Assembly: GCA_030512335.1 (NCBI GenBank) | Contig: JAULSU010000006.1 | Coordinates: 4,030,001 to 4,094,000 of the forward strand | Length of the DNA: 64,000 bases | Origin: Immersiella caudata | Lineage: Eukaryota > Ascomycota > Sordariomycetes > Sordariales > Lasiosphaeriaceae | Reading direction: 5' to 3' | In this document: in pieces, positions 43,309-54,075 of the stretch | Position numbering within the stretch: the stretch's first letter is position 1 | How the letters are laid out: each line of letters opens with the position of its first letter | Notes under the pieces: generated by a model | Databases searched by the model: none | Told to the model about the DNA's origin: nothing | What the model saw: the letters and a program-made list of their open reading frames with translations, nothing else | Translations under genes and position numbers: made by a program

Positions 43309-44588
43309 TCAGCACGAGGCAGAAACACCAGTCTCGACAGCTTCCACAACAGGAGCTGGTGATGGAGGGGCTTCGTTCTCATCCCTGAAGCTTCCGCTCT
43401 CCCAGAGCTCAAACGACTCGCCCATCCCTTCGATAGGCTGCAGGGCTGCCGCCTTGAGAGCAGGCTCGTCCTTGCCCATCAACTCGTCGACGCTGATAGC
43501 CTCAATCTCAGCCATGGTGGTCGATGCCGGCTCCTCAAACACGGGAATGGCCTCGAGAGGCTCCAGATCCCGGGACGCATGCTCCGCTTCGTCAATGACG
43601 GTCGCGGCATCCTCCTCATCGCCAGGAACGATGATCACGCTGGTGCCGTCACACCCCTCGGCGTAGAAGTCCTCCACGTTGAGGTCGGACAGAGGTCCAC
43701 GCTGCTTCTCGACAACCATGTCGTCGAAGACGCCTGCAGCGCGCGAGGCACGGGCCGATGTGGTCTGGCTGACGTCATCCGCTGGGGGAATGTTCTCCTT
43801 GTCGCGACCCTCGGCTTGCTCCCGGCGGGCCCGTTGCTCCGACTCTTCGTCACTACTGATGTCGAGCGTGCAGGTGCTGTGCTGCAAAAGGTTGGTCATC
43901 TCCTGCTCGGGGGTGTCCTCGTGGATGTCGAAGAACCAATCCGACTTGATGTCAGGCTGAAGCAAGTTGGAGGCGGCGCTGCGGAAGTTGCCCGAGTAGC
44001 TCGGGATGGTACCCTTCAGTGCGGCATCGAGAGAGAATGGAACCGAGGAGGCGAGACCGAAAGCCGGAGGGTCGACACGCTGGGTCCGACGACGGGATAG
44101 AATACCGATCCGCTTGGATCCGCGTGTGGGCGAACGACCGGCTGGGGCGGTGAGAGACGACGAGGTGATGGTGGTGTTCAGACGAGGGGCAGGAGACTTG
44201 GGCTGGAGGAGCTGGCGCTTGGAAGGCTGAGGCTTGAGGGGCAGATCACTGAGGACGTCCTTGGCCGAGGGCAAGGTTGGAGTCGAGGCGGCCTTGGTGA
44301 GCACAAACTTGGATGGCTTGAAGAAGTCCTTGAAGTCATTGTCGGCGCCAGCGCCCTTAGATCGCTTGGAAAACAAAGCCGGATCAACGTTCTCGGAGTC
44401 GTCAACTTCTACCTCGGACGCTTTCCTCTTAACGGGAGCATTGGAGATGGCTGTTTCTGAGTCAGTTAAGCTTGACACCAACCCCACAGGGTCAATTGCG
44501 TACCATTCTGTCGGTTCTTGAAGCTCGTCAAGGTCTGCAGTCGCGCCCCGTCGAGGGGCGCGAACGGCTGACGGACAACGGTAGTCAT
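43309..44588 (-). CDS. Disordered nuclear protein with KEN box
   Basis: Exons 44588-44504 and 44450-43309 (53-nt intron, GTACGC...GAAACAG) encode 408 residues. The start is MTTVVRQPFAPLDGARLQTL. Motifs include a basic cluster (SKRSKG), an SPTRGSKRIGILSRRR segment likely to be nuclear-localising, and a central conserved-looking block (FGLASSVPFSLDAALKGTIP, DWFFDIHEDTPEQEMTNLLQ). GRDKENIPP at about 244-252 contains a KEN degron, and the C-terminus is acidic and Glu/Ala/Pro-rich. A KEN box in this context suggests degradation by APC/C and a cell-cycle role, as an inference. I cannot name the orthologue. Confidence 0.75.
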
Positions 44589-47260
44589 GGTGGAGAAGTG
44601 CAAAAACTGGAGCCGTGTGAAGCAACGGTCAACTGCAGCTTCCAATTGCTCCCCGCGCTGGTGTTGCTGAGCCCAACGAGGCCGGCAACCCTTCCTAGGG
44701 GAGACAGAGGCGTCACAGAGACCCGTGTGCAATCGCACAGGCGTGTTTGTTTGTTGTCCTCCTCGTGTCAGATCGCTCGCTCGCTCGCTTCGAGGTGCAG
44801 CCGGAACTGCCAAAGAGGGGCGAGAATTGAAGGGGAGAGCGAGAGAGGTGGTAAGGCAGCGGCGGGTCGAGGGATGTGTGCTTTTCTTATTGCACAAGCG
44901 GTCCCAGAGCTGGCCGGATTGGTGCGCAGAGTCGGCCGGGTCGCGCTCGGCGAGGCCTGGTCGCCAGACAGCAAGTAATGCGAAGTCGAGCTGCGCGCAA
45001 GAGGTTGCGAGTGGGTGGCAAGTGGAGGAAGGAGCAAGGAGTGGGCAGAAGCAGCGCAATCAAGATCGACGACGCGCAGTTACTGGTGTTTGGTGGGAAA
45101 AGAACGTGTTCGCATAAATTGAAGCGCAGAATCGGAAGTCGTGAAGCGCTGGTCGGCTGCGGGAGTGTGGGCGTGAGTGGCCTGGCGGTCAAATTGAGGC
45201 AAGCAGTGGCAGCAGACAGGTGGCCGGAGGGAAATGGGCTGGCAGAAATGGCAGACCAAAGGTGTTGGTGGGACGGAAGAAAGGAGGGGCGAGAGGTGGG
45301 AATGCGGGTGCTGCAAGGGAGTGAATGGAGGTCACTCGCTCGGAGTTCAGACGACTAGCGAGCGCGGACCTCGTTCTTAGGAGCGGACCGATATTGGGCT
45401 GCTAGACGTGCGTTTTCGTGGTAAAACTCTACGCGTGAAAACGGGGGAGCTTGGGCATTCCAATGAGAAAGGGGGGAGGCCCGGGGACACGATCACGAGC
45501 GGGGATCCTACGGCGTCTGGCGAGTCCGTGCTGGGAGCTGAAGGCAACCTCAAAGGAGAGAGAAACCTGGAGAGCTGCAGCGCCGTGCAGCAGATCCGAG
45601 TCTCCTAATTCATGCAAACGGAGCTGGCGACGAGCTGATTCGATGCAGGTCGTGAGACCGTCGCAAGGGCAGCGATTGACGCTGCACAACGGGCAAATCA
45701 AGACTCGAGCATCGCCCGCGACAGCTGCACCGCACTCAACGCGGTGTGCCCACAAATTGGATGGTCAGCTGGACGCTGAGTGGGCAGCCGAGACCGCGTT
45801 AATTATCTGGCAAATCAACGCGTCGCGCCCGCCAGCGCTCGGGGCACAACCGCGTCCCACAAGCGGAAAGGCCCACCTCGTGCGATCCGCCCAACGTGGA
45901 ATCGGCCTTCAGTTTCGGTGCCCTCAAGCTCCGCCCTGGTGAGGCCTCGCCTGGTATCGCCAGGCTCAGCTGTTTTGGCGGGACGAAACGGTGAGTTCGT
46001 CACTCCGCGTTGGGGACATTTTTTTGGGGGGGGGGGTTTTCGCAAGCTCTGGAGTTAACTCGATTATCCCTAAACTCAATCTTCTTCGACGGCGGCCCAA
46101 ACGGTTGGCAGTTCGACACCTGCACAGTGCATCCAGTTGCTCAACCAACTGCACGCAAAGTTCCATGCCGCCAGAGCGTCGCAGGGTCGCAGCTTGGAGC
46201 AGCTGCGGCCTGGCGACGAGACAATTCGAAGCAAAGCCTCGATTACCACAGAGAATGCCTTAGGACGGCTTTGCGACGTAGCAGGTCATGTCGGTGGTGG
46301 CCGCTGGTTAGGTCGTCAATCCGTCAATGCCTCGCCCTGCTGTGCGCGGGTCCGTTGGCTCTGGTTGACCCTCGACTCAAACCCCCACCAGCCTCCAATG
46401 CAGCTGCAAACTGGATGAGCCCCAGAGCCTTGGGACAATATGTCGCTAACTCGTTATAATCTAGCAGAGCGACCTCTCGTGGATGCGCATTTTTATCGCG
46501 GCTGGGAGCACCGATGGGGCGGTTTCGATAGCCGCTTGCCTGTGAGACGAATCTTCGTGCTGGACGGTATCGTCGAGTTGGAACGCGGCGATCTCCTAGA
46601 AAGACGTAACTATCGATGTCATTCGTTTCTCTTTGTCTAACCAACGCCCGAAAGCTGTCGCCATTCCTTCCTGGACCTTCTCCCACTGGTAGATATCGGC
46701 TCGCTCGACAACAATGGCGGCGAGTCCGGGTCACATGTTCAAAGATGGGACTCCACAGCCTTGGCTTGGGCAACAGGGCAATCGGGACAACCATCGAGCG
46801 TTCACCAGAGCTAAAGACGAAATCCCTACTCGAATGTTATACCTGTAAAAGTCTATCAGTACAACTCTGACGATGTCTTCAGTATTGAGATCAAGTCGCA
46901 AGGCTGCAAACACGCGTATCTGCAAGAGAAGAGCAAAGTAATTAGTTGATGTGTCGAAACACACCAGATTCAGCCGAGCTATTGTAGTATTGCCGTAAGA
47001 GTTGACCCGTCATTCCGTGCTGCGCTGCTGACCTTCCCAAAGGATGAACTTGATCAACTGGCGCTGGAGTGGTTGTGCCAAGATATATAGCTGGTGTGGT
47101 CCTCAAGAAAAGGCTTCCATGCTGGGCATGATCTGGGTATCACTGATGTCGACACTGAAATCCACAGTAGCATGCTGCATGAGACAACACTCTATTCGAG
47201 AGCCAGTTATTTTTCACTAGCTTGACAATCCGTACCGGACCAGACTCGACAGTCTCCCCG
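44589..47260. other. Long intergenic region, 2.7 kb
   Basis: The longest gene-poor stretch of the window. It has GCTC/CGCT-rich and G-run (46025-46036) low complexity, and only overlapping short frames without motifs. No RNA gene found by eye. Confidence 0.4.
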
Positions 47261-47581
47261 ATGTCCCAGTGGTATGTTGACGAGACCGGCCGTGCCGGAG
47301 CTGGGGCCGGTGCAGCTGCCCCACTTCCGCCGACGACCCCGCTCGAGGGCCGCATGTTCATGGCGCCAGTCCGACCCCGACATCAGCGACGCAATCGGAT
47401 TATCATCGCCGCGGCAGTCACTTTTTGCTTTGTACTCGGAATCGTTCTGGGGGTAACGATACCTCTGATGATGCGACGGCATGGAGTACCTGAGGTACAC
47501 GCCACCCTGACCTCAGACAACCTTCGAACCTGGCTGATACAAACTCTGCAGAACCTTGGTTGGCAGCAAAACCCTAGTTAG
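47261..47581 (+). CDS. Putative small single-pass membrane protein
   Basis: First ATG of the frame at 47261; 106 residues. The N-terminus is Gly/Ala/Pro-rich, followed by a basic stretch (RPRHQRRNR) and a strong membrane helix (IIIAAAVTFCFVLGIVLGVT). The C-terminus continues with VHATLTSDNLRTWLIQTLQN. The positive-inside pattern suggests a cytosolic N-terminus. No family recognised; an upstream exon is possible. Support rests on the helix and the positive cluster only. Confidence 0.42.
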   Translation: MSQWYVDETGRAGAGAGAAAPLPPTTPLEGRMFMAPVRPRHQRRNRIIIAAAVTFCFVLGIVLGVTIPLMMRRHGVPEVHATLTSDNLRTWLIQTLQNLGWQQNPS

Positions 47582-47937
47582 CAGCGTCTAAACTGGAATC
47601 GAGAAACCATAGCGATAAATATACAAAAATATAGCTGCAATAACAAACGTCATCCTCCACATCCCCGCGTTGAGCCGTTCAGACGAAAGCCCTGTGGAGG
47701 TGGGGCAAAAAGGGGAAGCCGTGCAACCACCCGCGCAGGTGGGGTCGCGTTCCCCTGAGGTCATACCACTCACCATCCCACCACACATCCCACCAGCAGC
47801 TGAGCACCCTCGCGGCAGGCAACGCAGCCCTTCTCACCTCACCACATCAACTCTCTTCACGATTCTCCTCCCCTCCCAATTGCCTCACCAACTCCTCACA
47901 ATCCTCACCAGTCAACACTCCCCATCCAACAGCAACA
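47582..47937. other. Intergenic, promoter of thymidylate kinase
   Basis: About 350 bases with a C/T-rich stretch just before the ATG, common in fungal promoters. Nothing more. Confidence 0.45.
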
Positions 47938-48687
47938 ATGTCCGCCCTCAAACGCGGCGCCCTAATCGCCCTAGAAGGCCTCGACCGCTCCGGCAAAACC
48001 ACACAAGTAAAACTCCTCGAACAGCGCCTCATCGAGCTCTCCAAGCCCGTCCGCGTCATGCGCTTCCCCGACCGCACCACCCCCATCGGCACCATGATCG
48101 ACGCCTACCTCAAATCCCAAACCACCATGGACGACCACGTCATCCACCTCTTGTTCAGCGCGAACCGTTGGGAGGCCGCCGCGACGATAAACTCCTTACT
48201 TGCCGAAGGGGTCACGGTGCTGTGTGATCGGTATTATTACAGCGGGATTGTGTACTCTGCGGCGAAGCAGAACCCGACGTTGGATCTAGCGTGGGCGAGA
48301 GCGCCCGAGGTGGGGTTGCCGAGGCCGGATTTGGTCTTGTTTTTGGACTTGTCGGAGGAGCAGGCGAAGAAGAGAGGGGGATGGGGCGGGGAGGTGTATG
48401 AGAAGGGGGAGATGCAAAGGGTGGTGAGGGAGTTGTTTTGGGGGCTGAGTATGGGGAAGATTGGGACGGAAGTTGGAGGAGAAGGGGAGGTAGCTTTGGG
48501 ATCGCCGAATCCGGAGAGGGTGACGGGGTTGGAGAGGAGGTTTCGGCAGGAGGAGGAGGATTTGCACGTTGTGGATGCGAGTCCGTCGGTGGAGGAGGTT
48601 GCTGAGCATGTGTGGCGGGTGGTCAAGAGGAGGGTAGACGCGGTGGAGAGGGGAGAGGTCGGTGCGACGGTGAGGAAGGTGTCATGA
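47938..48687 (+). CDS. CDC8: Thymidylate kinase
   Basis: Single exon, 249 residues. It phosphorylates dTMP to dTDP with ATP, the step before dTTP. The P-loop GLDRSGKT is at residues 14-21. RFPDRTTPIG follows at 42-51, the dTMP-binding DRY motif at 97-99 within CDRYYYSG, and RPDLVLFLDLS after that. The LID-region segment and the C-terminal helix (VEEVAEHVWRVVKRRV) complete the family pattern. The protein is slightly longer than the yeast enzyme because of a Gly/Glu-rich insertion near residue 180. CDC8 is the yeast homologue's name. The gene is convergent with GTP cyclohydrolase I. Confidence 0.95.
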   Translation: MSALKRGALIALEGLDRSGKTTQVKLLEQRLIELSKPVRVMRFPDRTTPIGTMIDAYLKSQTTMDDHVIHLLFSANRWEAAATINSLLAEGVTVLCDRYYYSGIVYSAAKQNPTLDLAWARAPEVGLPRPDLVLFLDLSEEQAKKRGGWGGEVYEKGEMQRVVRELFWGLSMGKIGTEVGGEGEVALGSPNPERVTGLERRFRQEEEDLHVVDASPSVEEVAEHVWRVVKRRVDAVERGEVGATVRKVS

Positions 48688-49176
48688 CAAACGAGGCTAT
48701 AGGATGAGGTTAAGAGTGGTTGCATTGCTTCCGCAATTCTATGGGACCGGGCCAAGGCACCGGTGTAAATAGTTGAGCGGCGGTTGAAGGGCCGTCATTT
48801 CTCGCTGAGGCCAGCTAGACTCCTCGCTCTTGCGGACAGGCAGCTCCTGCGCTATATAAAGACAGATGCCGCGCACGCTAGTATGTGATGCTGTGTTGAA
48901 GCAACGCCTGAAACTGGATAGCCAAACCAACCTGCACCGACCATGTCTCGATGTTGAGATCCGTCTCGGTATCTATCCCGTCCTCTTTTCTCCCGTTTGG
49001 TCCAAACGCCAGAAATGCAAACTACCAGCCAAATCATGAAAACCTGGAAATGCCGGCCTGGCATTGCTGCCATCAGAGATCATCGCCGTCTCTGTCTTGT
49101 TGAATGTGATGTGTTGAACCGCCCCTCTTGTTGAATGCTGATGACCCTTCTTTTCCTGTAGATACTCGGTTGTTTC
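48688..49176. other. Spacer between convergent genes
   Basis: About 490 bases between thymidylate kinase and GTP cyclohydrolase I stops. Nothing recognised. Confidence 0.5.
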
Positions 49177-50198
49177 TTAGCGGCGGTTGACTCCGATGAG
49201 GCTCAAAAACTCATTTCGCGTCTTCTCTTTACGCTCAAAGCATCCAAGCACGCAGCTCGTGATGGTGCTGCTGGTCGACTTCTCCACGCCGCGCATAACC
49301 ATGCAAAGATGGCTGGACTCCATGACGACCGCCACGCCCTGTGGCTTCAGGACCTCCATAACGGCGTTGGCAACCTCTCGCGTGAGGCGCTCTTGGATCT
49401 GGAGGCGGCGCGCGAACAGCTCGGCTATGCGCGGCAACTTGGAAATGCCGATAACAGCATTGGAGGGAATGTACCCGATGTGCATCTTGCCGGTAAAAGG
49501 GACAAGGTGATGCTCGCACATGCTTTCTCCTTGTCAGCAGCTAGCAAACCGTGGATATTCCAGGGGACTCACCTGAACACCTCAATGTCCTTGACAATGA
49601 CCATCTCGTTGTGGCCCTCCTGGAAGATTGCCCCGTTGACAATATCACGGACATTCTCCTGGTAGCCCTTGGTGAAGAAGAGCATCGCCTTAGCATACCG
49701 CTCCGGTGTCGCCAGCAACCCTTCGCGGTCGGGGTCCTCGCCAACGCACTCCAGCAGAGTTCGGACAGCACCTTTCATCCGCTCCAAGCGCTCCTGTTTC
49801 TGCTCCGGGCTCTCCTCGAGGCGCTCTCGCGTACCGAGACTCGGCCGACTAAGGCCATCGAAGTCGATGACGGGGCTGGGGGAGCGGGTCGAGGACTCGG
49901 CTTCGGCATCGACGGGCGGGAGTGTCGGTGTGACTGCGGTCTTTCTCTTCTTCTTCTTGGGGGCCGGCTCGGGCTTGTCGCGGAAGTCGCGCGCCGGCTT
50001 GCTGACGCTGGATCGCCGCTCCGCTTTCGCAGGGCCGCCGTTGATCGGAAGGGATTTGCTCTCTTCGGCGTCGGAGTTCCTCTTGCTTCTCTTTTTGTGG
50101 CGCTTGGAGGATTGCTTGGTGCTCTGGTTGTTGTGCTCGTCGGATGCGGAGGAGCCGGACGGGCTCTCTGACCGCGCGGGCGTCTCAAATTGAACCAT
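49177..50198 (-). CDS. FOL2: GTP cyclohydrolase I
   Basis: Exons 50198-49573 and 49522-49177 (50-nt intron, GTGAGT...GAGAAAG, branch CTGAC) encode 323 residues. The enzyme converts GTP to dihydroneopterin triphosphate, the first step of folate and pterin synthesis. The first 135 residues are a disordered, Lys/Ser-rich extension absent from bacterial enzymes. The catalytic part starts at [20 protein letters not shown]. The zinc site is CEHH at 211-214 together with Cys282 in [32 protein letters not shown] and [16 protein letters not shown] are family hallmarks. FOL2 is the yeast name. The splice junction falls just before the zinc motif. Confidence 0.95.
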
Positions 50199-50706
50199 TG
50201 TGTAACTTGGTCGGGTGCTTGGTTAAATGGTTTGTTCCTGCAAGAACAAAGGCGCCGTGGGGAACACTAGGAGTCAGGCGGAGGAGGAGCGGGGCGATTG
50301 CGCAACTTTTAACAGGCCCCCTGGTCCCTGACATGAAATTCCGGGTTCGGTCGAGGATGGAGTTTGGGGAAGAGTCCGTCAACCGGAGCTGGGCGCTTGA
50401 CAAAGGGAGCAAGCTGGTCTTGCAGGCAAATAGATGTCAAAAAAAAAAAACCACCCCAGGCCCTCAAGCTAGCAATAAGACCTCGGAGGGCACACCTTAG
50501 CAGCTGTAAAAGCTGACCCAGATGGCAAACCCAAAATTTTCCACCGAGAGTGTCTGTGTTGCGGTTTGGGATGCCGTTTTTGGCAGAGCTCGGGCCACTG
50601 GCTAGTGCAGGCCCCACCATTTTCACAAGCTTCAGCAGCCTGTACCCCTCTAGTGGCTTCCCCCACGTATCTCACGGATCCCAACTTCAAACTTCAACGC
50701 TTCGCC
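50199..50706. other. Intergenic, divergent promoters
   Basis: About 500 bases between the starts of GTP cyclohydrolase I and the AT-richer gene. It includes an A10 run near 50439; no other feature. Confidence 0.45.
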
Positions 50707-51667
50707 ATGGCGTCAATCACATCAATGTCGACGACATCTCCGTCGGTGTCGGCGTCATCGGCAGTTCTGTCGACGTCTACCATACTTACTTCGGTAAACT
50801 CGATAAAAGATGGCGATCCCCAGACCGACGATTCCCAGACCATACGATTTACCAAAGTGCAAGATCTCTTTAATAGAATTGATCACACTAGTGGTGATTC
50901 CCTCACCGTCATAAGTATAGTATTACCCTTTTATTTCTATATGGTATACTAACTGTTTAGACGTCTCTCCTAATCATTTCACCGAAATTCAACGTGAGCG
51001 AGAGAAGCGAGAGAAGCAAGGCCGCAGGTACCGCTTTCGCGATTACGACAGCAATTCTCGGATCCTTATTATCACGATCATAACTAGCCTTCATGAGGAA
51101 CTTCACAAACTGCTATATAACGAATTTGTCGGGCAAATTCGCGAGATGGGTTTAAAGAAAGGTTGGAGAGACATTGGCAGTGCTACACTTCCAGGACAAG
51201 GACAAAGCGGTAAAGAGGGTGATTCAACTGGTGGCCCAAAACCTCAACGAGCTGGTAAAGGTACCTGGCCAACACTTGTTATTGAAGCGGGATTCTCTCA
51301 GACGTTGGGGCAATTGCATTTAACTATGAAGCGGTGGTTTTCTATGTCAAACCACGAGGTCAAGATTATTCTTCTTTCTAAGTTTGACGGTACTACAATC
51401 CTTTTAGAGAAGTGGGAGGAAGGGATGGCAGTTCGCCCTGGAGCTACCACAACATCTCTTCAACACCTAACGCCTGTGCTTAGACAAAGCATTACAATTA
51501 CCCAGAACGCCACTACCAATCCGATATCGTACAATGTCACTAGGGGCGCATTGGTGCTTTCATTCAGGCCTCTCTTCCTTAGAGATCCGGGCCCTAATGA
51601 GGGAGATTTGGTTTTCGGCGTTCAAGAATTGGAGGAGTACGCGGAAGATGTGTGGGCTCAAGTGTAG
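50707..51667 (+). CDS. Fungal repetitive-family protein, possible Uma2-like PD-(D/E)XK fold
   Basis: Exons 50707-50914 and 50961-51667 (46-nt intron GTATAG...TACTAACTGTTTAG) encode 304 residues. The Ser/Thr-rich N-terminus is followed by helices (NHFTEIQREREKREKQGRRY, LHEELHKLLYNEFVGQIREM). The block EGDSTGGPKPQRAGKGTWPT then leads into LVIEAGFSQTLGQL, the helix RWFSMS, strand HEVKIILLSKFD and ILLEKWEE. The order strand with Glu, helix, strand, then an aromatic-rich helix resembles Uma2/DUF820 nuclease-fold domains. This is a fold guess, and the catalytic Lys position is unclear. The family is, as I recall, amplified in some Sordariomycetes. The gene is visibly richer in A/T than its neighbours. 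Confidence 0.72.
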
Positions 51668-52108
51668 ATTAGCAATTGTAAGGTTAGCAGCCAATCAAAT
51701 TCGGCATAGCCGACGAGTCAAAACGGCAGCTCCAACCGCGACACAGGAATTCCACCCCCTCCACAAACCGCCGGACCTCAACGTCCGGTGTGGCTTAAGG
51801 GTGTGCACGTCCCCCAAAAGCTTACCTGCCGCGTTGAGGCTCTTGCGCCACGGAATACCGTTCGCGATTGCCATCTTTCTGCCTCACGTCGGGTCTTCCG
51901 AAAGGATTTAAACCGCCAAATCTCGCATCTCTCTTCATCGCCAAATTGCAGTATTGTTCGCGTGTAAAATCTCACTAGCGACAAGGGACAATCTGTTTGT
52001 CGTGGCCGCTGCGGGCCAGGGCCAATCACCAACTCTCGGCAGATCCTACACTGTGGTCCCAGCTCGCGTCCAGGCTCCATCCTTCGACGCTACGCTGCCG
52101 CATCCACC
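51668..52108. other. Intergenic, promoter of TAF11
   Basis: About 440 bases. Nothing recognised. Confidence 0.45.
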
Positions 52109-53227
52109 ATGGCCTCGCCGCCCTACACCTATTCTCCGACGGCACTTTCTCCACTGGCCTCGTCGCGCTCTCAACTCCCACCCATCAACACCATGACCAA
52201 CAAAAGAAAACCCACCGACGGCCCTGGCGCCCCCGTGCTCAAGCGGCGCAAGGCCTCGACCATGTCCGTCACGTCGGGCGCCGGCTCTGCCCACCCGCTG
52301 CGACAAACTTCGTTTCCTCCCGACGAATTCGGCGTCGGCACACCCACTGACGCGCGATCCCCATCTGTCGACATCGACGCTATGAGCTTCGTCAGCGGCA
52401 GCCAGGTCAGCGCGGCAGCAGCGCCGATTAAGAAGAAGCGCGGTCGCAAGTCCAAGGCGGAGAAGGCGCTGCAGCGCGAACAAACGCCATCGGTGGCCGG
52501 CGGCAAGGCGCCCTCGGCCGTGGGAGGCGTGAGTGACGTCGGCGGACGGGGCGGCAAGAGCGGAGCAGGCGCAGCGGATGATGGTGATGGCGAGGACGAC
52601 GGCCCTACTGAGGTCGCGGCCACGGGCACCACCATGACGAAGGAGCAGAAAGAGGAGGAACACCGCGCGAGGGGTATGCTTATCAACGCTTTCTCGGAGG
52701 ATCAGTTCGACCGCTTTGAGAACTGGCGTGCCGCCAACTTTTCCAAGGCTGGCGTTCGCAGGGTATGTGTTCTTCTGGAAGGGTCTAGCGATGAAGGATG
52801 AAGCTAATACTGGGTCAAACAGCTCGTCAACGCGACTATCTCGCAGTCGGTCACGGAGAACGTTGTTATCGGCATGCGTGCCGTGGCCAAGGTCTACATC
52901 GGCGACATCATCGAGGCTGCGCGTAGGGTACAGAACGAATGGGTCGAGAATACGGGCGAGAAGCAAACCGATCTTCCAACACCACCTGTGTCTGCTGCGC
53001 CATCTCCCAATGCGAACGGCGAGGTGGCAGAGGGTCAGGCACCAGAACCACCAAAGGACGACAGACGAGGACCCTTGCGCCCTGAACATTTGCGCGAGGC
53101 GGTACGAAGATACAAGCGGTCTTTCGAGGGCGGAGGAGTGGGGATGCAGAGAGTGTGGCATCAGCAGCAACAAAACGGTACGGAACGGTTCCCACCGCGG
53201 ACTGGTGGACGAAGGGTCTTCCGTTGA
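52109..53227 (+). CDS. TAF11: TFIID subunit TAF11 (TAFII28-like)
   Basis: Exons 52109-52762 and 52823-53227 (60-nt intron GTATGT...AAACAG with GCTAAT) encode 352 residues. The histone-fold TAFII28 domain spans about 190-300: MLINAFSEDQFDRFENWRAA, then after the splice junction LVNATISQSVTENVVIGMRA, VYIGDIIEAARRVQNEW, and the terminal helix LRPEHLREAVRRYKRS. In TFIID this domain pairs with TAF13. The N-terminal 180 residues are disordered, Ser/Pro-rich and basic (KKKRGRKSKAEKAL). The intron interrupts the histone fold after the first long helix. Confidence 0.92.
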
Positions 53228-54075
53228 GGAGGGCATACGGGCGACGACGTTGTATCATACTTGCATTGGCGTTTGGGCATTCATGGATGGGACACAGGGA
53301 GGCATAAAAGCAGGACATATGATACCCGCGTATCCAGCTGCGCTAGAGAACGCGACATTGAGCAGAAAGGGCAAGGCGTAATCAGCCGATGCTGGCAGTT
53401 TAGAAGCGTTCTTCCTGCCTACTATTTGAGTTCCGCATTTAATTCAGCAAATAAACACAGTAAATCCTGTGTTTGCCACAGAATGGAACAATTGTTCAAA
53501 CTCAAGACTCAGATTACTAGGGTATCATCCATCAAACTAACCACACTCAATTTTCAGCCACAACACAAGGTTATCCTCCCCCCGCGACATCTCTCCCCTT
53601 CTTTCCCACCTGCATCTCCTCCAGCCCCTCCGACGCACTCGTGACGTGCACCATCGCACCCGAATGACAATAGTTTACCACACTACACTTCCAGCAAGCA
53701 ACTACCTTCCACATCCCATTAAGACCGATGTCAAATCCCCCCCTTTCTGTATTCTCTTCCTCTCCCCCCTTTCCTTCCTCACCATCGCCCTCACCGTCAT
53801 CCTTCTCCTCCCCCCTCCTAAGACTAACACCAACAAACCCCTGCGCGACGAAACAGATTCTCGACCTCTTCTGCTCCGCAGGGAAGGAAAATGTTGCTCC
53901 TGGTGCGAGGGGCACAAGGTGAAAGGTGATTCCTGATGAAGGAGAGAGGGAAATAATTTGGCTTTGGGAGAGGTAGGCGGAGGAGTAGGCTATTTTGGTT
54001 GGAAGGGGAGGTGAAACGGCCGGGAGCGATTTTCCATGGTTTCATGAGGATGGGGATGAAGAGGGGTTGATGTGA
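53228..54075. other. Spacer between convergent genes
   Basis: About 850 bases of 3' flank. CT-rich low complexity at about 53730-53815; no gene supported. Confidence 0.45.
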
